This document shows positions 17,612 through 25,899 of a DNA stretch of 64,000 nt, piece after piece. This DNA is from Prevotella nigrescens (GTDB lineage Bacteria > Bacteroidota > Bacteroidia > Bacteroidales > Bacteroidaceae): NCBI RefSeq assembly GCF_031191185.1, contig NZ_CP133465.1, positions 988,001-1,052,000 on the forward strand. Reading direction: 5' to 3'. The notes beneath the pieces were generated by a model. The model saw nothing but the letters and a program-made list of their open reading frames with translations, had not been told where the DNA came from and ran no database searches. Both the position numbers and the translations under genes were made by a program. Each line of letters opens with the position of its first letter. Positions within the stretch are counted from its first letter, which is position 1.

Positions 17612-17640
17612 TTTCTTTTTGCACTTGTGGTATATATAAA

Positions 17641-17684
17641 CAAAAATAGGAGACGATGTTCCTTTCGGGCATTATCTCCTATTT
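17641..17684 (-). terminator. Rho-independent terminator of the NlpE-like gene
   Basis: Perfect 10-bp stem (17644-17653 with 17675-17684) just downstream of the minus-strand gene. On that strand a T run follows. Confidence 0.8.
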
Positions 17685-17702
17685 ATAAATTTCTTATCCG
17701 TA

Positions 17703-18155
17703 TTACTTAACTAACTTTAAGTCATAGTTAAGGTCTTTTGTTGCGGCTTCTTCCAACTGGTCGTTCACCATACGAAGTGTAGAGTCGTTAGCTTGCAAGA
17801 AGTAGAGAGCATCATCTTTACCTGTTGTAAACTTGTAGCCAACTTTCTTCTGTCCTTTAACGTCTTTCTCTATCTTCTCTGCTTTACCTGTATAGTTGAG
17901 CACCTTATCCTTACCCTTTTCAGCTTTTAGATAGGTTTCCTTTATGCTGAAACCGTTTGTGCTGTCGTTTGCCAATGCAATTTCGTAGCGTATACCTGGA
18001 CCATCGGCTGCAGGAACTTCGCCTGCATAACGCATAGAGTCAGTAGCTTCAACCTTTGTTGTATCGCCTGCTTTAGCATCAGCATTTTGTTTTCCCTTCT
18101 GCTGGCATGCAACCATTGTGGCGCAAACTGCCATTAAAATGAATACTTTCTTCAT
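17703..18155 (-). CDS. NlpE-like outer-membrane lipoprotein lacking the usual Cys pair
   Basis: A 150-residue lipoprotein with signal MKKVFILMAVCATMVAC and lipobox MVAC. The segment MRYAGEVPAADGPGIRYEIAL followed by ETYLKAEKGKDKVLNYTGKAE follows the pattern of the NlpE N-terminal domain. E. coli NlpE has a CxxC motif at the ADGPG position (CADCxGI); here both cysteines are replaced. In E. coli NlpE senses lipoprotein trafficking and redox and copper stress for Cpx signalling; that role is not implied here. It has its own promoter (18185-18218) and terminator (17641-17684). Confidence 0.75.
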   Translation of the reverse strand: MKKVFILMAVCATMVACQQKGKQNADAKAGDTTKVEATDSMRYAGEVPAADGPGIRYEIALANDSTNGFSIKETYLKAEKGKDKVLNYTGKAEKIEKDVKGQKKVGYKFTTGKDDALYFLQANDSTLRMVNDQLEEAATKDLNYDLKLVK

Positions 18156-18184
18156 ATCTTTTTATTGCTTTAAAAATAATATGT

Positions 18185-18218
18185 GCAAAGATAAACGATA
18201 ATCTTTTATATCATCAAA
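18185..18218 (-). promoter_or_regulatory. Promoter of the NlpE-like gene
   Basis: On the minus strand, TTTG (18215-18218) and TATCTTTGC (18185-18193) are 21 bp apart, a strong Bacteroidetes promoter match about 30 bp above the ATG. Confidence 0.75.
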
Positions 18219-18315
18219 CTATTTCTGTTAATTACGTTTAATCTAACAAAAATATGACATAAAGCAAATCTCTATAGCCTTATATTAATGTTTATTGTAC
18301 AGATATTTGTAATAC

Positions 18316-18501
18316 TTACTTATGTCGGTTAGCCCTTTGTTGTCTATACTTTGCTTTCTGCTTCGCACTTCCAGAACCATGAGCGCCTGTTATGTATTTC
18401 TTTTTTTTTGCTTTAGTTTTTATTTTACCATCATCGGCTTTGGCTTTAGGTGCTCCTCTGAAAACCATTCCGTTTTCTATAATTTCGTCTATATCGCTCA
18501 T
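18316..18501 (-). CDS. Small basic hypothetical protein
   Basis: A 61-residue frame 35 bp below the AICAR transformylase stop, same strand. The N-terminus is acidic (MSDIDEIIENGMVF). The rest is very basic with Lys/Arg clusters (KTKAKKKK, AKYRQQRANRHK) and a Gly/Ser/His stretch (ITGAHGSGSAKQ). This looks like a small RNA- or ribosome-associated protein, but no family is recognised. The ordered composition and operon-like position support a real gene. Confidence 0.55.
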   Translation of the reverse strand: MSDIDEIIENGMVFRGAPKAKADDGKIKTKAKKKKYITGAHGSGSAKQKAKYRQQRANRHK

Positions 18502-18536
18502 ACTTTATGTATTTACTCAATCTGGCTTATATTTTA

Positions 18537-19712
18537 TTAATGATGGAACAAACGCACACCTGTAAATGCCATTGCTATGCCATACTTGTTACATGTTTCT
18601 ATAACATGGTCGTCGCGTATGCTGCCTCCAGCTTGGGCAATATATTCAACACCACTCTTGTGTGCACGCTCTATATTGTCGCCAAAGGGGAAGAATGCAT
18701 CTGACCCTAAAGCCACTTGTTTGTTCTGTGCTATCCACGCCTTATGTTCGGTTAAGGTTAATGGTTCAGGCTTCTCGGTAAAGAAGAGCTGCCATGTTCC
18801 TTCCTGTAAAAGGTCTTCGTACTCGTCAGATATGTACACATTGATGGAGTTGTCGCGGTCGGCACGGCGTATTCCGTCTTTAAAAGGTAGGTTCATGACC
18901 TTAGGACACTGACGCAACCACCATTCGTCTGCTTTATTGCCTGCCAGACGCGTGCAATGAATACGACTTTGTTGTCCAGCCCCTATACCAATGGCTTGTC
19001 CGTCTTTAACATAACACACAGAGTTGCTTTGCGTATATTTTAGCGTAATAAGTGCTATGACAAGATTACGACGAGCCTCTTCCGGGAATATCTTGTTTGT
19101 AGTAGGAATATTCTCGAAGAGTTTAGGCTCATCGAGTCGAATTTCGTTTCTGCCTTGTTCGAAAGTTATGCCGAACACTTGCTTGCGTTCTATGGGAGCT
19201 GGTTTATAGGTAGGGTCTATCTTTATGACATTATAGTTGCCTTTGCGCTTCTTCTTCAGTATATGGAGAGCCTCTGGTGTATAGTCAGGGGCTATGACAC
19301 CATCGCTTACCTCGCGGTTGATAAGTCGGGCGGTAGCTTCGTCGCAAGTGTCGCTCAGTGCACAGAAATCACCATACGAACACATACGGTCGGCACCTCT
19401 GGCACGTGCGTACGCCGAAGCGAGCGGAGTAAGTTCGAAGTCGTCTACGAAGTATATCTTCCTTAATGTATCGCTCAATGGCAGACCAATGGCTGCTCCA
19501 GCCGGGCTGACATGTTTAAACGATGCTGCGGCAGGCATACCTGTGGCTTCTTTCAGTTCTTTCACTAATTGCCAACTGTTGAGTGCATCAAGAAAGTTTA
19601 TATAGCCGGGACGACCATTCAGCACTTCGATGGGCAACTCTCCTTCGTCTACGAATATGCGCGAAGGCTTTTGGTTGGGATTGCAACCATATTTAAGTTC
19701 CAATTCTTTCAT
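18537..19712 (-). CDS. phosphoribosylaminoimidazolecarboxamide (AICAR) formyltransferase, stand-alone
   Basis: A 391-residue protein matching the AICAR transformylase half of PurH: FKHVSPAGAAIG near residue 64, SDAFFPFGDNIERAHKSGVEYIAQAGGSIRD and CNKYGIAMAFTGVRLFHH at the C-terminus. It transfers a formyl group to AICAR to give FAICAR in purine synthesis. The IMP cyclohydrolase (MGS-like) domain that normally precedes it is absent. Such stand-alone proteins occur in Bacteroidetes, where a full-length purH can also be present elsewhere, so its exact share of the pathway is open. The -7 element TATCTTTGC lies at 19756-19764. Confidence 0.9.
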   Translation of the reverse strand: MKELELKYGCNPNQKPSRIFVDEGELPIEVLNGRPGYINFLDALNSWQLVKELKEATGMPAAASFKHVSPAGAAIGLPLSDTLRKIYFVDDFELTPLASAYARARGADRMCSYGDFCALSDTCDEATARLINREVSDGVIAPDYTPEALHILKKKRKGNYNVIKIDPTYKPAPIERKQVFGITFEQGRNEIRLDEPKLFENIPTTNKIFPEEARRNLVIALITLKYTQSNSVCYVKDGQAIGIGAGQQSRIHCTRLAGNKADEWWLRQCPKVMNLPFKDGIRRADRDNSINVYISDEYEDLLQEGTWQLFFTEKPEPLTLTEHKAWIAQNKQVALGSDAFFPFGDNIERAHKSGVEYIAQAGGSIRDDHVIETCNKYGIAMAFTGVRLFHH

Positions 19713-19755
19713 AGTTCAATGATGTATATATGAATGACAGACCTTTATTGAAGTT

Positions 19756-19764
19756 GCAAAGATA
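19756..19764 (-). promoter_or_regulatory. -7 element of the AICAR formyltransferase gene
   Basis: TATCTTTGC on the minus strand, 44 bp above the ATG at 19712. Confidence 0.5.
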
Positions 19765-19899
19765 GACAAATAAAACGATATTTCTAAACTATAGTTCCAT
19801 ATTTTTATAGATTGTTTGTCAGGCGACTAATATAAAAGAAATTAAACTATTGTTTAGTTTTTTTAGAAAGCAATCTGCCACAGTGTGGGCATTTATGTA

Positions 19900-19908
19900 T
19901 ATCTTTGC
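19900..19908 (+). promoter_or_regulatory. -7 element of the 19935 lipoprotein gene
   Basis: TATCTTTGC, 26 bp above the ATG at 19935; it would give a leader of about 20 nt. Confidence 0.5.
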
Positions 19909-19934
19909 CGACAAAATGACTTAAACATTACGAT

Positions 19935-20324
19935 ATGCGACGAAGAATATTGCTTGATTATCTAATGTCCATGCTTCCTGTAGGCTCCATGTTGCTTGTA
20001 GGTTGCGCAGGGTTATCCAAGAAAGGCGGTGCAGCAAATGACGATACCCTTAGTGTGATGGGTCGCTGGACTACCGAGATGCCTGCTGACTCGGCAGCAG
20101 AGATGGGCATCGAGCTGAAGGCAGACGGCGTGGCAGCCTCTGTCAATATGCCGACCTTGCCTTACGACCGTTGGCAAAAGGTGAACGACAGCACCGTTGC
20201 CATTCACGGAACAAGTATCTTCGATGGCGAGAGGACAGAACTTACCGACACTTTCCACATAGACAAGGAAAAGCAGACACTTAATCAACAAGGTACCGAT
20301 ATAGTGTATAAGCGTGCAAATTAA
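19935..20324 (+). CDS. Small lipocalin-like lipoprotein
   Basis: A 129-residue protein with a short signal (MRRRILLDYLMSMLPVGSMLLVGC, lipobox LVGC). The body begins VMGRWTTEM and continues with alternating strand patterns (GIELKADGVAASV, VNDSTVAIHG, DTFHIDKEKQTL), as in bacterial lipocalin-like lipoproteins (typical opening: xGxW). Ligand and role are unknown. It is 23 bp upstream of another lipoprotein gene, so the two are probably cotranscribed. Confidence 0.75.
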   Translation: MRRRILLDYLMSMLPVGSMLLVGCAGLSKKGGAANDDTLSVMGRWTTEMPADSAAEMGIELKADGVAASVNMPTLPYDRWQKVNDSTVAIHGTSIFDGERTELTDTFHIDKEKQTLNQQGTDIVYKRAN

Positions 20325-20347
20325 TTAACAACAATAATATAGAAACG

Positions 20348-21196
20348 ATGAAGAAATTATCTAATTTTGTGTGGCTCCTGGCGATAGCCTTAGGTGCTGC
20401 AATTGCATTAACAGCGTGTAGTAAAAACAGCGATGGTCCGGACGGAGGCGAAGACAAAGGTAAAGTAGAGGTAAACCCTACAAAGGTCTTTGTCAATGGT
20501 ATGCCTAAAATAGTTGACGGCAGCGTCTTCACACGGGATTTCAAGGGGCGGTTGTCTTCCATATACAACAGAGAGGAGAATGTCTTAATTGCATTTGCCT
20601 ACACCAGCAGCATCTTAGGTACCAAAGATGTGCCTAACGTGGTGATGACAGTAACCGATGCCGATGAAAGAACCGTGTACAACTTGTTCCTGAACAAAGA
20701 TGGATTCGTGAAATACTGCGACGAAATCGACTACGAAAAAAAGGGCAATACTCCCAAGACGACAACATGGAACTTTGAGTACAATTCTGACGGACAGCTC
20801 ATTAAGGCAGTGGAGTCAAAAGATGGCGTTAAGACATCGTCTACCATTGCTTACAATGACGGCGACGCCGTAGAAACAGTAACCATGTCGGAAAAGGACG
20901 GCAAGGAGACAGACCATTACAGGATTTACTATACTTCTAAAAAGGTAACTCTGCCTATCGAAAACAGAGGTTGCATAATGTCTTTCGACGTAGCTTTGGG
21001 GTTAGACCTGGACCATTTGCATGGTGCCTACTATGCAGGAATGTTGGGAAAAGCTACCAAGCATCTGCCAATATACAATATGGATAAAGACAACGACAAG
21101 ACTACTTTCGATTGGATCCTCAACGGCAACGGATTCCCAACCAAGATTGTGGTTAAGGACGATGAAGGAAGAGAAGAATCAAACATTGTCTGGTAG
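20348..21196 (+). CDS. Lipoprotein with beta-rich repeat domain (DUF4595-like)
   Basis: A 282-residue lipoprotein: signal MKKLSNFVWLLAIALGAAIALTAC, lipobox LTAC. An acidic Gly/Asp linker (DGPDGGEDKGKVEV) comes next, then strand-turn units such as TWNFEYNSDGQLIKAVES and STIAYNDGDAVETVTMS. These resemble the YD-like strands of the DUF4595 porin-like lipoproteins common in Bacteroides and Prevotella. Function is unknown; probably displayed in the outer membrane. A strong hairpin at 21231-21262 follows. Confidence 0.75.
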   Translation: MKKLSNFVWLLAIALGAAIALTACSKNSDGPDGGEDKGKVEVNPTKVFVNGMPKIVDGSVFTRDFKGRLSSIYNREENVLIAFAYTSSILGTKDVPNVVMTVTDADERTVYNLFLNKDGFVKYCDEIDYEKKGNTPKTTTWNFEYNSDGQLIKAVESKDGVKTSSTIAYNDGDAVETVTMSEKDGKETDHYRIYYTSKKVTLPIENRGCIMSFDVALGLDLDHLHGAYYAGMLGKATKHLPIYNMDKDNDKTTFDWILNGNGFPTKIVVKDDEGREESNIVW

Positions 21197-21230
21197 AGAT
21201 ATATAAGGCTGAAGTCGTATAGAAAGAACC

Positions 21231-21262
21231 AAGGGCAACGAAGCGAATGTTTCGTTGCCCTT
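21231..21262. terminator. Hairpin between convergent genes
   Basis: Perfect 12-bp stem AAGGGCAACGAA (21231-21242) with TTCGTTGCCCTT (21251-21262). The T-tract is weak on either side, but the position between convergent genes suggests termination for both. Confidence 0.6.
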
Positions 21263-21313
21263 GTCGTTGTGTGGAGCCGAGTGGTACGTTTTGTTCTGCA
21301 AGCGGAGTCTTTG

Positions 21314-21718
21314 TCAGCGTTCCTTGTCGCCTCCCTTCCTGATTACGCGGAGTTCCACCGAGTTGGCAGCGGCGCGCATGGCTGCCTTTGGCGTGAAGAT
21401 GATTTTGGGCGTCTTCAGGCTTTCGGCTGTTACTTCCTTCTCGCTGTCCATCATCTTCGATGGTACCATGATGCGGAACGAGCCAAGGTCTGCCAGGTCT
21501 ACGCTCTGCCCCGATTCGAGTGCATCGCGCACGACTGCACTGAGACTGATGATAGCGTTGCTCACGTCGCCTGCCGAGAGCGATGTCTCGCGCACAATGC
21601 GGTCTATCACCATATTGCTTGTCAGGTGTTGTTGTGCTGTGGCTTGGGCGAAGTACACCGTCTGTCCCTTGCGCTTACCGATAAGTTGCATCTTTGACTT
21701 TATTTCAAATTCAATCAT
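21314..21718 (-). CDS. HU-like DNA-binding protein
   Basis: A 134-residue protein of the Bacteroidetes HU-like group (HU-HIG type). It has an N-terminal strand, then the HU-like helical core (TAQQHLTSNMVIDRIVRETSLSAGDVSNAIISLSAVVRDAL), a beta-arm region (LGSFRIMVPSKMMDSE), and a tail with TPKIIFTPKAAMRAAANS. It is expected to bind and bend DNA without strict sequence specificity. Upstream on its strand lies the ACCCTC/GAGGGT palindrome array at 21787-21852, a possible target or leader hairpin set. Confidence 0.85.
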   Translation of the reverse strand: MIEFEIKSKMQLIGKRKGQTVYFAQATAQQHLTSNMVIDRIVRETSLSAGDVSNAIISLSAVVRDALESGQSVDLADLGSFRIMVPSKMMDSEKEVTAESLKTPKIIFTPKAAMRAAANSVELRVIRKGGDKER

Positions 21719-21786
21719 AGCTCTTAGTTGTTTATGTTATCACTTACTTAACGTTGTTCTTTCCCGTTTATTGTTCTCGTTCCTGA

Positions 21787-21852
21787 ATACCCTCACGAGG
21801 GTATTGGTTGATACCCTCACGAGGGTGTTGATTGATACCCTCGTGAGGGTGT
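21787..21852. repeat. Three palindromic units at 24-bp period
   Basis: ATACCCTC-AC-GAGGGTAT starts at 21787, with a near copy at 21811 and another at 21835 (centre GT, with last arm GAGGGTGT). Arms are 8 bp around a 2-bp centre. The array lies between the MscS-like gene and the HU-like gene, both on the minus strand. Confidence 0.9.
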
Positions 21853-21887
21853 CCTAAGTCGCTTCCCCGTATGGGCAATCGGAGGTG

Positions 21888-23060
21888 TTATGTGTTTGCA
21901 ACTGGAAGTCCCTCGTATATCTGTAGTCCGAACTCGTTGGCATAGGCATAGATGTGCTCGAGAATGTCGGACGTCTTCTGCTCGTAGCTCACCCAGTCGG
22001 TAGTACCGATGAAGAAGTATAGCTCTATGGGCACGCCGCTTTGCGTGGCTTCCAGCTGGCGGACAAGGAGAGTTGCCGACTTGCTTACGTCGTCGCGCTT
22101 CCTCAGGTAGGCTTCTATGTAGTGGCGGAAGAGTCCGATGTTCACCACTTCGCCCTCCGTTTCTTCCGGCGCGACCATGTTCTTGTCGGTCAGGTTCTGC
22201 CTTGTCTCACTGTTGAGGAGCCGGATGCTGTGCACGTCGAAGTATATTCTCTTGACTACCTGTCGCATGCCGCTGTCCGTCATTCCCTGCCAGTTCTTGA
22301 ACGAGCCATTTACCAAGGTGAGGGGCGAGACGGTAGTATAGGTGTTGTCGAACTGCCGCACCTTCACCGTTGTAAGGGTAATGTCCACCACGTTTCCGTC
22401 AACGGGTGTGCCGGGCACGGTAATCCAGTCGCCCACGTGCACCATCTCGTTGCTCGTAAGGCGTATGCCGGCCACGAGCCCCTCTATGGTGTCCTTGAAT
22501 ACCAGCATCAGAACGGCTGACGTTGCACCCAGACCTGCGAACAGCGACATGGGGTTCTTGTTGAGCAAGATGCTGATTACCACGATGACGGCTATGAAAA
22601 TGACGATGATGCGGAGCACGCCCAGAAACGAACGGAGGTACTGGCTGCCAGCACTGCCTTCTGACTGTCGCAGGTCGCGAAGGCGGTCTACAATCTGAAG
22701 GACCAGACGGGTGGAGTTGATGGCTATATAGACAGCCGTCAGCCGCAGCAGGGCGTCTTCCACAAAGGGATACTGGAAGAACACCTTGGGCAGCAGTTCC
22801 CAGATGACTACGGCAGGGACAATGCTGCAGGCCGTGTACAGGACGGTCTTGTCGAACAGTACGGAGTCCCACTCGAGACTTGTCTTCGAGGTGAGCTTTG
22901 TTACCAAGGGCACAAGCACCTTGCGGCAAAGGAAGCCCGCAAGGAACGCAAGGAGGAAAACGATGATTACTAACAACGCGTGGCGTATGACGTAGGCAGT
23001 GGTGTGCTCTACGTTGAGCGAAAGCAATGCGTGCTCTATAAATCTGCTGATGGTATGCAT
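21888..23060 (-). CDS. MscS-family mechanosensitive ion channel
   Basis: A 390-residue inner-membrane protein with about five hydrophobic segments in the first 190 residues. The pore helix and beta domain show AGLGATSAVLMLVFKDTIEGLVAGIRL, then VGDWITVPGTPVDGNVVDITLTTV, the MscS signature. It is larger than E. coli MscS (286 residues) and nearer the YbdG subgroup, with a soluble C-terminal region (SATLLVRQLEATQSGVPIEL). Likely role: relief of turgor on hypo-osmotic shock. It starts 45 bp below the PBP4 gene. Confidence 0.92.
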   Translation of the reverse strand: MHTISRFIEHALLSLNVEHTTAYVIRHALLVIIVFLLAFLAGFLCRKVLVPLVTKLTSKTSLEWDSVLFDKTVLYTACSIVPAVVIWELLPKVFFQYPFVEDALLRLTAVYIAINSTRLVLQIVDRLRDLRQSEGSAGSQYLRSFLGVLRIIVIFIAVIVVISILLNKNPMSLFAGLGATSAVLMLVFKDTIEGLVAGIRLTSNEMVHVGDWITVPGTPVDGNVVDITLTTVKVRQFDNTYTTVSPLTLVNGSFKNWQGMTDSGMRQVVKRIYFDVHSIRLLNSETRQNLTDKNMVAPEETEGEVVNIGLFRHYIEAYLRKRDDVSKSATLLVRQLEATQSGVPIELYFFIGTTDWVSYEQKTSDILEHIYAYANEFGLQIYEGLPVANT

Positions 23061-23105
23061 GACGTTATGTTTTGGTTGTTTGTTTTATGTTTGTTCTTTT
23101 CTGTG

Positions 23106-24425
23106 TCACTGGCTCAGTGCCACGCACACCTTGTTCTGCAAGTTGCGCATTGGTCTCTGGCGCATGCCGCCATTTACGATGATGGAGAAGCAGAGCCTGT
23201 GCCCGTTAGATGCTGTAAGGTAGCCTGCCAGCGAGCTTACGCCAAACACCGTGCCCGTCTTCGCATGCACGTTGCCCTGTGCGGGCGTGCCACGCATGCG
23301 CTTTCTCAGCGTGCCGTCCATGCCTGCAACGGGCAGTGCAGGCAGCAGGGTGTTGTAAATGTCTGGCTGGCTGTAGGCGAAGCGCAGCAGCTGCACTTCG
23401 AGCTCGGCACTGACATAGTTGTAGAGCGAAAGCCCGGAGCCGTCGGCTATGTTGTAGTCCGACGGCGACAAGCCCAACTTGCGTATCAGTGCGTTCACCT
23501 CTCTGCGTGCCTGCCTTGCCGAGTTCCATCTGCCTCCGTTGGCGGCTGCCAGCTGGTAGAACATCGACTCGGCATAGAGGTTGTTGCTCTTCTTCATCAT
23601 GGTGTCCATCACCTCGCCGATGCTGTGTGTGCAAGTAGTTATGAGCGTCGTGCCGTCGGCAGGCAGTGTGCGTTCGCCCATCACTCCACCGGGTTCTACG
23701 CCTGTCTCGCGCAGCCGGCGGTAGAGCGTGCCGACAAAGTTGTCGTGGCTGCCCAGAAGCAGCGGGACGAGCTTGGGGTTCTTGTCGTCCCAGCACCAGC
23801 CGCTGCCTAATTCGTCTCTGTCCTTAAACGACAGGTCGGCGTAGATGTTGCCATTTATCCTGGTTATGTTCAGGGCTTTTATGGCCTGCGCAATGGCTGT
23901 GATGTCGGTGTTGGAAACCAGCGGGTCCATGCCCCCGACGCAGTAGATGTCGCCATTGAGCACGTGGGTAGAGTCGTCTATGCTGCCCGTATGGTATATG
24001 TCTGTGCGGTAGTTGTAGTTCGGTCCTAATCGGTAGAGGGCTGCAATTGCCGTTACGCACTTCATGGTTGAGGCTGGTCGCAGGTGCACTCGTTCGTTGG
24101 AGGCGTAGAGCAGTTTGTCGTCGGTCAGGTCCCATACCATCAGTCCCACCTGCATGGTAGACGCAATGTCTGCCTGCAATATGCTGTTCAGGCGTGTCGT
24201 AATGTTCTCTTGCCACGACAGGCCATTGTCTTCTTGAAAGGGGAGTATCGTGTCTTCTCCTTCGTCGTCGCTGTCGTTAGGCTGCTCGTTGCAGATAGTG
24301 GGCGTCTTGGGCGGCACACCTTGCAATATGCGCGCCACTTCTGTGCTGTCTATGTGCACTTGCGCCTGCAGCGGGAGTGCCAGCAGCGCACCAAGCATCA
24401 GGAGCTGTAAGTGTTTCAGTTTCAT
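23106..24425 (-). CDS. dacB: D-alanyl-D-alanine carboxypeptidase/endopeptidase (PBP4 family)
   Basis: A low-molecular-mass class C penicillin-binding protein that trims peptidoglycan cross-links in the periplasm. I use the ATG at 24425, whose product begins MKLKHLQLLMLGALLALPLQAQ, a clear signal peptide; the same frame extends far upstream without coding character. Length is 439. The three active-site motifs are PASTMK (SxxK), KKSNNLYAE (SxN) and HAKTGTV (KTG), with the long PBP4 insert between the first two. It overlaps the upstream PH-like gene by 4 bp (ATGA), so translation is probably coupled. Confidence 0.94.
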   Translation of the reverse strand: MKLKHLQLLMLGALLALPLQAQVHIDSTEVARILQGVPPKTPTICNEQPNDSDDEGEDTILPFQEDNGLSWQENITTRLNSILQADIASTMQVGLMVWDLTDDKLLYASNERVHLRPASTMKCVTAIAALYRLGPNYNYRTDIYHTGSIDDSTHVLNGDIYCVGGMDPLVSNTDITAIAQAIKALNITRINGNIYADLSFKDRDELGSGWCWDDKNPKLVPLLLGSHDNFVGTLYRRLRETGVEPGGVMGERTLPADGTTLITTCTHSIGEVMDTMMKKSNNLYAESMFYQLAAANGGRWNSARQARREVNALIRKLGLSPSDYNIADGSGLSLYNYVSAELEVQLLRFAYSQPDIYNTLLPALPVAGMDGTLRKRMRGTPAQGNVHAKTGTVFGVSSLAGYLTASNGHRLCFSIIVNGGMRQRPMRNLQNKVCVALSQ

Positions 24426-24823
24426 AACAAATTGTGTATTGTGGCAATGAAGGCTCTGCAATTGTCGGGTTGCAAGCTCATCACCTTGCCGTTCTTTAGT
24501 TCTATCAATATATAGCTGCCGAGATGGAAAGCCAGGGGAAGTTCGCTTATGTTGGCAATCTCTGCAATGTCTATGTACTTGGTCTTGGACACTCTGCCCT
24601 GTTTTACAGTCAGACGTTTGTCCGCCACAACATAGGTGGTGTGCAATGCGCGGTCTAAGGCAGTGGTTGTAAGTACAAGGAAGAGTACTCCCAGAACCAC
24701 CAAGGCTGGATTGCTGCGATGCCAAAATCCGTAGAGCGTACCCATCAGGAATAACAGAATGGCACACCACTCTAACGGCATCACACGATGATTAAATGTT
24801 CTTGTCATTGTCTTAAGGGGCAC
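24422..24823 (-). CDS. Membrane protein with PH-like domain
   Basis: A 133-residue protein with two TM segments (about residues 18-34 and 40-56) and a soluble tail TYVVADKRLTVKQGRVSKTKYIDIAEIANISE, the pattern of bacterial PH domains. An alternative ATG at 24808 (MTRTFNHRV) is possible. The 4-bp overlap with dacB suggests a link to cell-envelope work, but function is unknown. Confidence 0.75.
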   Translation of the reverse strand: MPLKTMTRTFNHRVMPLEWCAILLFLMGTLYGFWHRSNPALVVLGVLFLVLTTTALDRALHTTYVVADKRLTVKQGRVSKTKYIDIAEIANISELPLAFHLGSYILIELKNGKVMSLQPDNCRAFIATIHNLL

Positions 24824-24877
24824 GATATGCCCATCTTGAACAGATTATAACACTGCAAGCGCTCTGTCGAACCTGCG

Positions 24878-25459
24878 TTATTGAATAAGTTTCTCTTGCT
24901 TTAAGATTGTTTCGATGACACGAGGGAAATGCTCCATTTCCAAGATGTGTTCCTTGCCGGCAATATCGTCGGGTGTATCGTCGGGTGTAATGGGAGTACG
25001 GAACTGCGCAATGATTTCGCCACCATCGCACACGGTGCTTACCCAGTGGACGGTCATTCCGGTCTCGGTTTCGTTTGCCTTTCGCACAGCTTCATGTACA
25101 TGATGTCCGTACATGCCCATGCCGCCAAACTTAGGCAGGAGGGCAGGGTGTAGGTTTATCATGCGACGTTGATAGACGGAAATGAGCCAGTCGGGTATCA
25201 TCAGCAGAAATCCAGCCAGAACAATGAAGTCTATTCGATAGTCTGCCATAAGCTTCAACACTTTGTCCTTGTTGTTAAAGTCGGCTTTCGGCAATACAGC
25301 CGTTGGTACATTCAGCTTCTTGGCACGTACGAGTGCATACGCATCGGAACGATTGCTGACCACTAAGGCAATATGAACTTGTTTGTTGTGCTGGAAATAC
25401 TGAATAATGTTTTCGCAATTACTGCCACTACCTGATACAAAGATTGCAATGTTCACCAT
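24878..25459 (-). CDS. purN: phosphoribosylglycinamide formyltransferase
   Basis: The third step of purine synthesis (GAR to FGAR with 10-formyl-THF). The 193-residue protein has VSGSGSNCENIIQYF at the start, VLAGFLLMIPDWL, the catalytic HPALLPKFGG and HWVSTVCDGGEIIAQ, the PurN active-site set (Asn, His, Asp). It is on the minus strand after the S4 gene (23-bp gap). Confidence 0.96.
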   Translation of the reverse strand: MVNIAIFVSGSGSNCENIIQYFQHNKQVHIALVVSNRSDAYALVRAKKLNVPTAVLPKADFNNKDKVLKLMADYRIDFIVLAGFLLMIPDWLISVYQRRMINLHPALLPKFGGMGMYGHHVHEAVRKANETETGMTVHWVSTVCDGGEIIAQFRTPITPDDTPDDIAGKEHILEMEHFPRVIETILKQEKLIQ

Positions 25460-25482
25460 ATTTATATATATAATCTGTTTGT

Positions 25483-25899
25483 TTACTCTTCCTCGTCGTC
25501 GAAGTCATCGAAGCCGAAGAGTGCAGGGTCTACAAAAGCATCGAGCTTCCGCCTGTCTTTCTTGGTGGGACGACCGGTGCCACGTGCACGGTCTACGAAA
25601 CCACTGATGCGGCTCATCTCTAAAAGTTCGTATTGCTTGGCATCGGTAACGTTCTTATATACTTCGGACACCAACTTAGCCCCGACGCGTTTCTCGATAG
25701 TCTGCAAAACCTCGAACGAATAAGTAATAGGAGGTTTCTTGACGCTTATCACTTCGCCTGCCTTAATGGTGTGCGACGGCTTCACATTAATGCCTTTAAT
25801 GGTAACGCGCCCGTTCTTGCATGCGTCAGCAGCTATGCTTCTTGTCTTGAAAATACGTGCAGCCCAAAGCCATTTGTCTATTCTTGCAACGTCTGTCAT
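25483..25899 (-). CDS. S4-domain RNA-binding protein, Hsp15-like
   Basis: A 138-residue protein whose N-terminal S4 domain reads RIDKWLWAARIFKTRSIA...CKNGRVTIKGINVKPSHTIKAGEVI. It is followed by a helical linker and an acidic C-terminus (FGFDDFDDEEE). Hsp15/HslR-type proteins recycle stalled 50S subunits carrying nascent tRNA. Its ATG overlaps the last base of the pth stop, so it is coupled with peptidyl-tRNA hydrolase, consistent with ribosome rescue. Confidence 0.88.
   Translation of the reverse strand: MTDVARIDKWLWAARIFKTRSIAADACKNGRVTIKGINVKPSHTIKAGEVISVKKPPITYSFEVLQTIEKRVGAKLVSEVYKNVTDAKQYELLEMSRISGFVDRARGTGRPTKKDRRKLDAFVDPALFGFDDFDDEEE

Larger units (their letters stand above)
17066..17640. 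other. Gene-free region containing an IR-bounded segment and a palindrome array
   Basis: No coding frame is supported between aroB and the NlpE-like gene. The region holds the 465-bp segment at 17147-17611 bounded by perfect 19-bp inverted repeats and, inside it, the AGATATCT array at 17360-17499. The rest is AT-rich spacer. Confidence 0.6.

Noticed and set aside
9511..21224. Identical word AAGTCGTATAGA just before terminators at 9531 and 21231
   Set aside because: Twelve-base matches are expected by chance many times in 64 kb; shared position after a secreted-protein gene is suggestive but only two cases.
23106..24770. 554-residue version of PBP4 with a long N-terminal extension
   Set aside because: The extension lies in the wrong frame of the PH-like gene and has no signal peptide; the ATG at 24425 gives a clean signal sequence.
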